64,000 nucleotides of DNA from an uncultured Prevotella sp. (GTDB lineage: Bacteria; Bacteroidota; Bacteroidia; Bacteroidales; Bacteroidaceae). The stretch lies in assembly GCA_937922435.1 (NCBI GenBank), contig CAKZVT010000037.1, forward strand, positions 19,362-83,361. Direction: 5' to 3'. This document shows positions 52,731-60,411 of the stretch, in pieces (the first letter of the stretch is position 1; each line of letters opens with the position of its first letter). Under the pieces are notes generated by a model. The model was not told the DNA's origin, did not search any database, and worked only from the letters and a program-made list of their open reading frames with translations. Position numbers and translations under genes: made by a program.

Positions 52731-53996
52731 ATGAAGAAACTTTTACTCGCAGCCGTCGCCCTGCTGTTTGCAGTCGGTGTATCGGCACAAGATTTCAATT
52801 TGAGGGCTACTTCGGCAATGAAGTCTATGCCAGTTTCTACCCTCCCCAGTAAATTAATTTCCACGAAAAACTTTGATGCTTTATCTATTGTCAGGAAAGC
52901 TCCCAAGACTGTTATGAAGGCTGCTGAAATGCCCGAGGGTGAGCAGCATGAATATTTTATACAGAGATTTGATGCAGTTGGAGGTGTTACTGATACTACT
53001 GGATATGCTTTTAATAGAGTGACAAAGGAGACTGTAGTTTACGGTAATGATGGAACTGTCTATATCCCTAACTTTCTTGCAGGTTCATATTTGGATGAGC
53101 CTGGATGGATAGAAGGAACACTTAGCGCAGACAAAACATCAATAACTGTTAAGCAGAATCAAGTGTTAGGTTCTTATGAGGGAGTGAATATGATACTTGT
53201 TGCTTATGGTGATGATGGCTATCTAATGCAAGGAGATATAACGTTCACAATAGATTCGGATTACGGTATTATTATGATGCAAGGTGGTGGCCTTATGATG
53301 GGATACACATATGGAACTATGTTTTATTATATGACTCAATGCTCTTCCGTTAGAATGTACCCGACAGACAACAGAGAGTTGTTTGCAGAGCCTGTGACAC
53401 GTAAAGTTACGGCACAGATGATTAGTGGAAGCAATCCTAATCCAACAGCAGTGACTTATGATGTTGAAGATGTGGAAAGCAACCTTATGCGTTTACATTA
53501 TATCAAGGGCTTGTTGTCTCAATATCCAGATTCTTGGTTTATTGCGGTAAATAATGATGCCTCCGAAACGCAATTATCAAATGACTTGGTTGTATATGGT
53601 CAAGCTATTGACAATGATATTATGGCTGTAGTTTATAATGAGTCAAATATGTCAGCAGCTCCTGATGTCATTGTTCAAACGCAGACTGTATTTACGTACA
53701 ACCCTGATGGTTCTTATACGATGGCTCAAGGTGATATTATTGCAGATTATGGTGCTGTAGGCTATAATCAATTTACAGGAATGTATGAATTTGGTAATTC
53801 ATGTCTATACACTGACATCAAGCTCGGTGCGCCTACACCGTCAGGTATCAGCAGCGTGACGACAGACAAAGAGCCTGTGGCAACGGAGTACTACGACCTG
53901 TCGGGCCGCCGCGTTGACGCAGCAGCAAAGGGCGTTACCATCCGCGTAGAGAAGTATGCCGACGGCACACGCAAGGCAGTCAAGACTATAAAGTAA
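52731..53996 (+). CDS. Secreted protein with type IX-like C-terminal region, mosaic composition
   Basis: A 421-residue protein with a signal peptide (LLLAAVALLFAVGVSAQ). I do not recognise the central domain, which is rich in Tyr, Asp and Asn and reads like an extracellular beta-rich domain (for example MILVAYGDDGYLMQGD). The last 50 residues, GISSVTTDKEPVATEYYDL then SGRRVDAAAKGVTIRVEKY, resemble the C-terminal region of Prevotella proteins sorted by the type IX system. Base composition differs: the signal and C-terminal segments are GC-rich like the neighbours, while 52840-53800 is clearly AT-rich. This suggests an imported passenger domain between resident ends. A strong terminator follows. 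Confidence 0.75.
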   Translation: MKKLLLAAVALLFAVGVSAQDFNLRATSAMKSMPVSTLPSKLISTKNFDALSIVRKAPKTVMKAAEMPEGEQHEYFIQRFDAVGGVTDTTGYAFNRVTKETVVYGNDGTVYIPNFLAGSYLDEPGWIEGTLSADKTSITVKQNQVLGSYEGVNMILVAYGDDGYLMQGDITFTIDSDYGIIMMQGGGLMMGYTYGTMFYYMTQCSSVRMYPTDNRELFAEPVTRKVTAQMISGSNPNPTAVTYDVEDVESNLMRLHYIKGLLSQYPDSWFIAVNNDASETQLSNDLVVYGQAIDNDIMAVVYNESNMSAAPDVIVQTQTVFTYNPDGSYTMAQGDIIADYGAVGYNQFTGMYEFGNSCLYTDIKLGAPTPSGISSVTTDKEPVATEYYDLSGRRVDAAAKGVTIRVEKYADGTRKAVKTIK

Positions 53997-54036
53997 CGGG
54001 GCTTACACCCATTCCCACAGCGTTGCTTTTACAATA

Positions 54037-54069
54037 AAAGGCGGAGCCGACGGCTCCGCCTTTCTTTTT
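54037..54069 (+). terminator. Intrinsic terminator of the secreted protein gene
   Basis: AAAGGCGGAGCC-GAC-GGCTCCGCCTTT stem followed by CTTTTT. Confidence 0.92.
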
Positions 54070-54121
54070 GCTGCCATGTTTATATATGTTCACGCGGCTT
54101 CCGTATTTCTATTGCTTCCGT

Positions 54122-54557
54122 GTTTCGGCGTGATTTGTAATTCGCCGAAATATACTATAAGGATTTGCAATCCGCTCAAACCGTTACGCCTTGTTGCCAA
54201 CAAACAAGGTACAATTAATCGGATTGCAAATCCTTATATTAACGTGAGTTCGGCATAAGAAACATCGGTAATCATCCAACTTCAAGCTGTCGGCTGGTAT
54301 CTGTCATTCCGCGCTCCGACGCGGAATCCAGTGTAAACAGCCAGGCTTTTCCAGTGTTATTGGTACTGGATTCCGCGTCGGAGCGCGGAATGACAGATAC
54401 CAACCGACCACTTGGGGCGAAAGAAAAAGGCAGGTTCTTCTCTATTAGTAAAATTGTTCCTTATACCGAACTGACGTTATATTAAAAACTGGCGGATTGC
54501 AAATCCGCCGGAACAAAATATACTATTATAATGATTGCAAATCCGCCGGAACAAATG
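54122..54557. repeat. Composite palindromic element (family D), copy 4, split by a MITE
   Basis: Cores at 54124-54150, 54160-54175, 54219-54232 and, beyond the MITE, 54490-54512. The order matches copy 3, with the 240-bp MITE inserted at TA in the spacer before the last core. A further partial core follows at 54534-54551. With family A this fills the 818-bp gap before dinD. Confidence 0.8.
54240..54479. mobile_element. MITE-like element, copy 2 (240 bp), inverted relative to copy 1
   Basis: The same terminal and inner inverted repeats as copy 1, flanked by TA. It is nested in the family D element, so it arrived later. No coding capacity. Confidence 0.88.
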
Positions 54558-54560
54558 TTT

Positions 54561-54657
54561 GGCCGCCGTTTTGCGGAAGGCCGCCTTTTGCAGGCCAAAA
54601 GGTGGTCTTTTGCGTTGCAATTAGCCGTCTTTTACGTTCCGAAAGGCGGCCTTTTGC
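54561..54657. repeat. AAAAGGCC palindromes (family A), copy 11
   Basis: Nested units from GGCCGCCGTTTTGCGG to GAAAGGCGGCCTTTTGC, directly after the family D element. Confidence 0.75.
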
Positions 54658-54713
54658 AGACGTGCCTGTAAGTTATTGGCATACAGGCGGTTACACGTCA
54701 GCCAACAACGGAC

Positions 54714-54767
54714 GCAAAAATACGATGCCGGCAGGCCGCAAATCCGATATTTTTCTGTAATTTTGCA
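54714..54767 (+). promoter_or_regulatory. Promoter region of dinD, near-copy of the metG promoter
   Basis: A 54-bp stretch ending in the -7 element TAATTTTG (54758-54765). The segment GCAGGCCGCAAATCCG and what follows to the -7 box is repeated with few changes at 55726-55779 upstream of metG. Confidence 0.7.
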
Positions 54768-54769
54768 TC

Positions 54770-54788
54770 TACAAGTTTTATACTTGTA
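54770..54788. promoter_or_regulatory. Candidate operator downstream of the dinD -7 box
   Basis: A perfect 7-bp inverted repeat with a 5-bp centre, TACAAGT-N5-ACTTGTA, lies over the expected transcription start of dinD. It is absent from the metG copy of the promoter. It fits a repressor site, perhaps for SOS control, but the repressor is unknown. Confidence 0.5.
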
Positions 54789-54814
54789 ATAAGATAATAC
54801 AGTCGAAAGGCAAT

Positions 54815-55687
54815 ATGGATATACAGCAAATAAACCTTTACAAACAAACTTTTGACCAGATAACGCACACCGTCAAAAGCGATGACGGCAAGGAAGAAGT
54901 GGAAGTATGGTTCGCGCGCGAGCTGCAGCCAGTGTTGGGTTACGCCCGTTGGGAGAACTTCTTGGTGGCCATAGGGAGGGCTGTCGACTCGTGCAAGTCG
55001 CAGGGTGTCAACGTGGACGACCATTTTCGTGAGGTCACGAAAATGGTCGAGTTAGGTAGTGGGGCCAAGCGTGAGGTGGCTGATTTCATGCTCACGCGTT
55101 ATGCCTGTTATCTTATAGCACAGAATGGTGACCCGAAAAAGGAGGAAGTTGCTTTCGCCCAAGGCTACTTCGCGGTGCAGACGCGCAGGGCGGAGCTGAT
55201 AGCAGAACACCTGAAAGAGGTGTCGCGCCTGACCTTCCGCGACCGTCTCCGCTCTTCGGAGAAACAGTTGTCGCAGAACATCTACCAGCGCGGAGTTGAC
55301 GACAAAGGCTTCGGGCGCATACGCTCGAAGGGCGACAAAGCCCTGTTCGGCGGCAATACTACCGAAGACATGAAGCGGCGTCTCGGCATAAAGTCTTCCC
55401 GTCCACTGGCCGATTTCCTTCCTACGCTGACTATTGCGGCTAAAAACCTGGCTACGGAGATGACGAATTACAATGTGGAGAACAAAGACCTTTACGGCGA
55501 GAAGGATATTACCGTGGAGCATGTGCAGAACAACCAAAGTGTAAGGCAGATGCTGGGACAGCGCGGAATAAGGCCGGAAGACCTGCCTGCGGCGGAGGAC
55601 ATAAAGAAGGTGGAACGCCGTGTGGCGGGCAACGAGAAGAAAATAGAAAAGACAACGCAGAAGTTGCCCAAGGACAATAAAGGCTGA
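54815..55687 (+). CDS. dinD: DNA damage-inducible protein D
   Basis: A 290-residue DinD. The N-terminal part has the BRO-N-like features (FARELQPVLGYARWENFLVAIGRA), the DinD-typical FREVTKMVELGSGAKREV and DFMLTRYACYLIAQNGDP, and the C-terminal half includes YQRGVDDKGFGRIRSKGDKALFGG. In E. coli DinD is LexA-controlled and inhibits RecA-mediated strand exchange. Here it stands alone between a repeat region and metG, with a duplicated promoter and a palindrome near the transcription start. The protein is distributed patchily in bacteria, which fits lateral gain. Confidence 0.92.
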   Translation: MDIQQINLYKQTFDQITHTVKSDDGKEEVEVWFARELQPVLGYARWENFLVAIGRAVDSCKSQGVNVDDHFREVTKMVELGSGAKREVADFMLTRYACYLIAQNGDPKKEEVAFAQGYFAVQTRRAELIAEHLKEVSRLTFRDRLRSSEKQLSQNIYQRGVDDKGFGRIRSKGDKALFGGNTTEDMKRRLGIKSSRPLADFLPTLTIAAKNLATEMTNYNVENKDLYGEKDITVEHVQNNQSVRQMLGQRGIRPEDLPAAEDIKKVERRVAGNEKKIEKTTQKLPKDNKG

Positions 55688-55725
55688 CGCAAACGCCGCA
55701 TACACCCGGCTTTAGTGCGGCAAAA

Positions 55726-55779
55726 GCAAAAATGCCATACGCGCAGGCCGCAAATCCGATATTTTTCAGTAATTTTGCA
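55726..55779 (+). promoter_or_regulatory. Promoter region of metG, direct repeat of the dinD promoter
   Basis: Near-identical to 54714-54767, including TAATTTTG at 55770-55777, in the same orientation. The two copies flank dinD. Confidence 0.7.
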
Positions 55780-55787
55780 CCGCATAT

Positions 55788-55812
55788 CCGGCCCATTTGG
55801 CCCATTAGTCTT
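55788..55812. repeat. 9-bp repeat (family F) in the metG leader
   Basis: Units TCCGGCCCA, TTTGGCCCA, TTAGTCTTA; ends 13 bp before the metG start. Confidence 0.6.
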
Positions 55813-55825
55813 ATTATAACCGATT

Positions 55826-57874
55826 ATGGAAGAGAAGAAGAATTATAAGCGCACCACCGTCACCGCCGCGCTGCCTTACGCCAACGGCGGCGTGCACATT
55901 GGCCACCTGGCCGGCGTGTACGTGCCGGCGGACATCTACGTGCGTTACCTTAGGTTGAAGAAACAAGACGTTAAGTTCATCTGCGGAAGCGACGAGCACG
56001 GAGTGCCCATCACCATACGCGCCAAGAAGGAGGGCATAACGCCGCAGCAGGTGGTTGACCGCTACCACGCGATGATAAAGAAGAGCTTTGCCGACTTCGG
56101 CGTCTCGTTCGACATCTACAGCCGCACCACGTCGGAGACGCACTCGCGCGTGGCCTCGGAGTTCTTTAAGAAGCTCTACGACGAGGGCAAGCTGGTTGAG
56201 AAAACGTCGATGCAGTATTACGACGAGGAGGCAAAGCAGTTCCTCGCCGACCGCTACATCACGGGCGAGTGCCCCCACTGCCACAACCCGAAGGCTTACG
56301 GCGACCAGTGCGAGAAGTGCGGAAGCGACCTTGACCCGACGGAACTAATCAACCCCGTGAGCGCCGTCAGCGGCTCGAAGCCCGTGCTCCGCGAGACAAA
56401 AAACTGGTATCTGCCGCTTAACGAGTACCAAGACTGGCTGAAGCAATGGATACTCGAAGGCCACAAGGAGTGGCGCCCCAACGTGTACGGGCAGTGCAAG
56501 TCGTGGCTCGACCTCGACCTGCAGCCCCGCGCCATGACGCGCGACTTGGACTGGGGAATACCCGTTCCCGTGGAGGGAGCCGAGGGCAAGGTGCTCTATG
56601 TATGGTTCGACGCGCCCATAGGCTACATCTCAAACACGCAGGAACTGCTGCCCGACACGTGGGAAACGTGGTGGAAAGACCCCGAGACGCGCCTCGTCCA
56701 CTTCATCGGTAAGGACAACATCGTGTTCCACTGCATCATCTTCCCCGCCATGCTCAAGGCCCACGGAGGCTACATCTTGCCCGACAACGTGCCGGCAAAC
56801 GAGTTCCTTAACCTTGAGAACGACAAAATCTCGACCTCGCGCAACTGGGCCGTGTGGCTGCACGAGTACCTTGAAGAGCTGCCCGGCAAGCAGGACGTGC
56901 TGCGCTACGTGCTCACGGCCAACGCCCCGGAGACCAAGGACAACAACTTTACCTGGAAAGACTTTCAAGAAAGAAACAACAGCGAGCTGGTGGGAATATA
57001 CGGCAACTTCGTAAACCGCGCGCTGCAACTTACAAAGAAATACTGGGACGGCGTAGTGCCGGCCTGCGGCGAACTGCAGGACATCGACCACCAGACCATA
57101 GCCGAGTTCCACGACGTTAAGGCCAACGTGGAGCGCCTGCTTGACGGCTTCAAGTTCCGCGAAGCGCTGAAGGAGGCCATGAACCTGGCACGCATCGGCA
57201 ACAAGTACATAGCCGACTGCGAGCCGTGGAAGGTGGCCAAGACCGACATGGCGCGCGTGGAGACCATCCTCAACATATCGCTGCAGCTCGTAGCCAACCT
57301 GGCAATAGCCTTCGAGCCGTTCCTGCCTTTCAGCAGCGCACGCCTCAGGAAGATGCTCAACATCGACTCGTTCGACTGGAACCAGCTCGGCTCTGTAGAC
57401 CTTTTGCAGGCAGGACACCAGCTGGCCGCGCCCGAACTGCTTTTCGAGAAAATAGAGGACGACGTAATACAGCACCAGCTCGACAAGCTGGAGGCCACCA
57501 AGAAGGCCAACGCCGAGGCGCAGTACAAGGCCAAGGACGTGAAGCCGACAATAGCTTTCGGCGACTTCGAGAAGCTCGACATACGCGTAGGCGTTGTCAA
57601 GGCGTGCGAGAAGGTGAAGAAGGCTGACAAGCTGCTGAAGTTCGCCATCGACGACGGCAGCGGCCAGGAGCGCACCATAGTCAGCGGCATAGCCAAGTAT
57701 TACAAGCCCGAAGAGCTTGTAGGCCGCCGCGTATGCTTCATCGCCAACCTTGCCCCGCGCACCCTGAAGGGCATCGAGAGCCAGGGCATGCTGCTCTCCG
57801 CCGAGGACTTTGACGGGCAGCTAAGCCTCATAACGACCTCCGCCGACGTGAAGCCCGGCAGCCAGGTAGGGTGA
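55826..57874 (+). CDS. metG: Methionyl-tRNA synthetase
   Basis: A 682-residue enzyme that charges tRNA-Met. The class I HIGH motif is in GGVHIGHLAGVY, the zinc-knuckle Cys pairs are CPHCHNPKAYGDQCEKC, and the KMSKS equivalent is NDKISTSRNWAV. The C-terminal EMAP-like tRNA-binding domain (about residues 575-682, FEKLDIRVGVVKACE ... APRTLKGIESQGMLLSAED) makes it the dimeric long form. A bidirectional terminator separates it from the convergent TlpA-like gene. Confidence 0.97.
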   Translation: MEEKKNYKRTTVTAALPYANGGVHIGHLAGVYVPADIYVRYLRLKKQDVKFICGSDEHGVPITIRAKKEGITPQQVVDRYHAMIKKSFADFGVSFDIYSRTTSETHSRVASEFFKKLYDEGKLVEKTSMQYYDEEAKQFLADRYITGECPHCHNPKAYGDQCEKCGSDLDPTELINPVSAVSGSKPVLRETKNWYLPLNEYQDWLKQWILEGHKEWRPNVYGQCKSWLDLDLQPRAMTRDLDWGIPVPVEGAEGKVLYVWFDAPIGYISNTQELLPDTWETWWKDPETRLVHFIGKDNIVFHCIIFPAMLKAHGGYILPDNVPANEFLNLENDKISTSRNWAVWLHEYLEELPGKQDVLRYVLTANAPETKDNNFTWKDFQERNNSELVGIYGNFVNRALQLTKKYWDGVVPACGELQDIDHQTIAEFHDVKANVERLLDGFKFREALKEAMNLARIGNKYIADCEPWKVAKTDMARVETILNISLQLVANLAIAFEPFLPFSSARLRKMLNIDSFDWNQLGSVDLLQAGHQLAAPELLFEKIEDDVIQHQLDKLEATKKANAEAQYKAKDVKPTIAFGDFEKLDIRVGVVKACEKVKKADKLLKFAIDDGSGQERTIVSGIAKYYKPEELVGRRVCFIANLAPRTLKGIESQGMLLSAEDFDGQLSLITTSADVKPGSQVG

Positions 57875-57908
57875 GGAATGTTTATGCTTGACGCCGTGAG
57901 TTGGGCGT

Positions 57909-57967
57909 AAAAAAACATCCTTTGTACGTAAATGGTGAACCATGCCAGTACAAAGGATGTTTTTATT
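57909..57967. terminator. Bidirectional terminator between metG and the TlpA-like gene
   Basis: A 17-bp stem AAAAACATCCTTTGTAC with its exact complement, A and T runs at both ends. Confidence 0.9.
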
Positions 57968-57981
57968 TTTCACTCTTCAGT

Positions 57982-58503
57982 CTACAGTTCGTGCAGCTCC
58001 TTGAGCTTGGCGGCAAGTTTTTCCACCATGACGGTGGATAGTATGACTTGCCCCTGGCGGTCGATGATGTACATTGCCGGTATCCACTTGACGTTGTACA
58101 GGCGCGACACCTCGGTCTGTTTCCACTTTTTCAGTTCGCTAAGGTGCAGCCAGTCCATCTTGTTAGAGCTGATGCAGCGCGTCCAGTTGTCTTTCTTCTC
58201 GTCGAATGATACGCTTACGAACTTGATGTTTTGCCCGTACTTGGCGTGCAGTTCCTTCATTGCCGGTATGTCCTTGCGGCAGTCGGGGCACCATGAAGCC
58301 CAGAAGTCGAGCACTACGTAGCTGCCGCGCATCGACGAGAGGCTGTGGCGTGTGCCGTCGGGGTCGGCCAAGGTGAAGTCGGGGGCTTGCGTGCCGGGCT
58401 GCAACAGGTCTTTTGCGTAGAGCGAGTCGGCGTCCTGCGCCAGTGCGGACAGTGTGCACACGACGGCCAGCAGGGCCGAAATGATGATGCGTCTTGTTGT
58501 CAT
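57982..58503 (-). CDS. TlpA-like thioredoxin-fold protein, exported
   Basis: A 173-residue protein with a signal peptide (ends TLSALAQ) and a thioredoxin fold: PDFTLADPDGTRHSLS, the redox motif WASWCPDCRKD, and the cis-Pro region KWIPAMYIIDRQG. It likely acts in the periplasm as a disulfide reductase, as TlpA/ResA proteins do. It is monocistronic as far as can be seen, convergent with metG. Confidence 0.92.
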   Translation of the reverse strand: MTTRRIIISALLAVVCTLSALAQDADSLYAKDLLQPGTQAPDFTLADPDGTRHSLSSMRGSYVVLDFWASWCPDCRKDIPAMKELHAKYGQNIKFVSVSFDEKKDNWTRCISSNKMDWLHLSELKKWKQTEVSRLYNVKWIPAMYIIDRQGQVILSTVMVEKLAAKLKELHEL

Positions 58504-58581
58504 ATCATTATTTATTGTTTAGTGAATCGGTTTAATGGGATGGCTGGGAGAACAGTGAGTGCTGGGAGGATTGGGACAAGG

Positions 58582-58642
58582 TGATGAATTCTTCACTCTT
58601 CACTCTTAATTCTTCACTCTTAATTCTTCACTCTTCACTTCC
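58582..58642. repeat. Heptamer run (family B, GTGAAGA type) forming the nadK end
   Basis: TTCACTC, TTCACTC, TTAATTC, TTCACTC-type units without a clear opposite arm. The nadK stop and last eleven codons fall inside. Confidence 0.85.
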
Positions 58643-59523
58643 CTCATGTCCGCGCCCCACATCATCTTCTCGCGCAGTGTGGAGAAGTAGCTGTTGCCGC
58701 TGCGCTTGACTATTTTCACCGTGTAGGGTGCTTTGCGTATGGTGAGGCGCGTGTCCTCGTCGCATTTCTCCGACTGTCCGTCGACGGCTATGAGGAAGTT
58801 ATGGCTGCGGCTCTCTACGGAGAGTTCTATTACCATGTCGTCGGGCAGCACCACGGGGCGTATGTTGAGGCTGTGCGGGGCTACCGGGGTGAGGCATACC
58901 GTGCCCGTGCGCGGCACGATTATGGGGCCTCCATTAGACAGGGAGTAGGCCGTCGAGCCAGTCGGCGTTGAGACGATGAGGCCGTCGGCCTGGTAGGTTA
59001 CAAGGTATTCGCCGTTGACCTTGGCGTGTATTGTTATCATGGAGGCGTTGTCGCGCTTTAGCACGGCTATGTCGTTGAGGGCGTGGCACGGTGTTTGCAG
59101 CGGCTTGCCGTCGGCCTCGACGGTGAGCGCCGTGTGCTCCTCGATTGAGTACAGGCCGTCGTAAAGCGAGTCTATGGCCGTCCCTATTTCGTCGGGTGAC
59201 ACGTCGGCGAGGAAGCCCAGGCGTCCCATGTTCACCCCGAGCACGGGTATGCCCTTGCCGCCTACGTGCGACGCGGCGCGCAGCAGTGTGCCGTCGCCGC
59301 CCATGGATATGACGAAGTCGGCCGTGAAGTCTCCGTCGGTAAACACCTCCGCGCCGTCTCCGTCCACCTTGCCGGTAGCCACGAGGAAGTCATGGAACTG
59401 CTTTTCAAAGCACACCTCTGCGCCGTGTGCGGCGAGGCACGACATTAATGTCTGTATGTTGGCTGACTTGCGGCTCTGGTATATGTTGCCGAACAGCGCG
59501 AATTTCAATTTGCGTGATGCCAT
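58606..59523 (-). CDS. nadK: NAD kinase
   Basis: A 305-residue kinase that phosphorylates NAD to NADP. The catalytic loop is ISMGGDGTLLRAAS, with NMGRLGFLADV, HALNDIAVLKRDNASM, and the conserved PTGSTAYSLSNGGPII. The C-terminal residues EVKSEELRVKN after KMMWGADMR are encoded by a heptamer repeat, so the protein carries an acquired tail of about eleven residues. It is divergent from pdxJ; the 143-bp intergenic region holds -7-like sequences for both strands. Confidence 0.96.
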   Translation of the reverse strand: MASRKLKFALFGNIYQSRKSANIQTLMSCLAAHGAEVCFEKQFHDFLVATGKVDGDGAEVFTDGDFTADFVISMGGDGTLLRAASHVGGKGIPVLGVNMGRLGFLADVSPDEIGTAIDSLYDGLYSIEEHTALTVEADGKPLQTPCHALNDIAVLKRDNASMITIHAKVNGEYLVTYQADGLIVSTPTGSTAYSLSNGGPIIVPRTGTVCLTPVAPHSLNIRPVVLPDDMVIELSVESRSHNFLIAVDGQSEKCDEDTRLTIRKAPYTVKIVKRSGNSYFSTLREKMMWGADMREVKSEELRVKN

Positions 59524-59583
59524 AAATTTGAGCTTTTACAATTCTTTTTCACCGCGCCATGCTTGGAAATGCCAAACATTTTG

Positions 59584-59591
59584 TAACTTTG
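59584..59591 (+). promoter_or_regulatory. -7 element of pdxJ
   Basis: TAACTTTG about 75 bp before the start; no clear -33 box. A minus-strand TATTTTTG (59610-59617) may serve nadK. Confidence 0.4.
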
Positions 59592-59666
59592 CCGATGAAT
59601 AAACTACGGCAAAAATACGCATTTTGCCGAACAAAACACGCCGCAAGGCCGATAAAAGTGTAAAAA

Positions 59667-60380
59667 ATGACGAAATTAAGCGTTAACATCAACAAGGTGG
59701 CTACCATCCGCAACGCACGCGGCGGCAACAACCCCGACGTGCTGCAGGTGGCCTTGGACTGTGAGAAGTTTGGCGCGCAAGGCATTACCGTACACCCCCG
59801 TCCCGACGAAAGGCATATCCGCTACAGCGACGTGAGGGCCATAAGGCCGCTCGTAACGACCGAGATGAACATCGAGGGCAACCCTATCGGCAAGTTCACC
59901 GGGCTTGTGCTGGAAGTGCGTCCCACGCAGGTGACGCTCGTGCCCGACGCCGAAGACCAGATTACCAGCAACCACGGATGGGACACAAAGGCCAACCGCA
60001 CGCTGCTCACCGACATAATAGGACGCTTCAAGGAGGCAGGCATCAGGACATCGGTGTTCGTCGACGCAGAGCCTGAAATGGTCGTTGCGGCCAAGCAGTG
60101 CGGAGCCGACAGGGTCGAGCTGTACACCGAGCCTTACGCATCAGGCTACGCCATAAACCGAGAAGAGGCCATAAAGCCCTTCATAGAGGCGGCAAAAGCC
60201 GCACGCGAAGCAGGCTTGGGACTCAACGCCGGGCACGACCTCAGCCTTGTGAACCTGCACTATTTCCACCAGAACATACCTTGGACTGACGAGGTGAGCA
60301 TAGGCCACGCGCTCATCTGCGACGCCCTCTATATGGGGCTTCACGCCACAATACAGGCTTACCTCGAATGTCTTGAATGA
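59667..60380 (+). CDS. pdxJ: Pyridoxine 5'-phosphate synthase
   Basis: A 237-residue TIM-barrel enzyme that condenses DXP with 3-amino-2-oxopropyl phosphate to pyridoxine 5'-phosphate. Typical sequences: LSVNINKVATIRNARGG, GITVHPRPDERHIRYSDV in order, MNIEGNP, and the end LNAGHDLSLVNLHYF with EVSIGHALICDALYMG. With pdxB in the same window it shows the DXP-dependent B6 route. The DJ-1 gene follows after 31 bp, in the same direction. Confidence 0.97.
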   Translation: MTKLSVNINKVATIRNARGGNNPDVLQVALDCEKFGAQGITVHPRPDERHIRYSDVRAIRPLVTTEMNIEGNPIGKFTGLVLEVRPTQVTLVPDAEDQITSNHGWDTKANRTLLTDIIGRFKEAGIRTSVFVDAEPEMVVAAKQCGADRVELYTEPYASGYAINREEAIKPFIEAAKAAREAGLGLNAGHDLSLVNLHYFHQNIPWTDEVSIGHALICDALYMGLHATIQAYLECLE

Positions 60381-60411
60381 TAACTGACAACCAATAAAAC
60401 ACAGACACATC

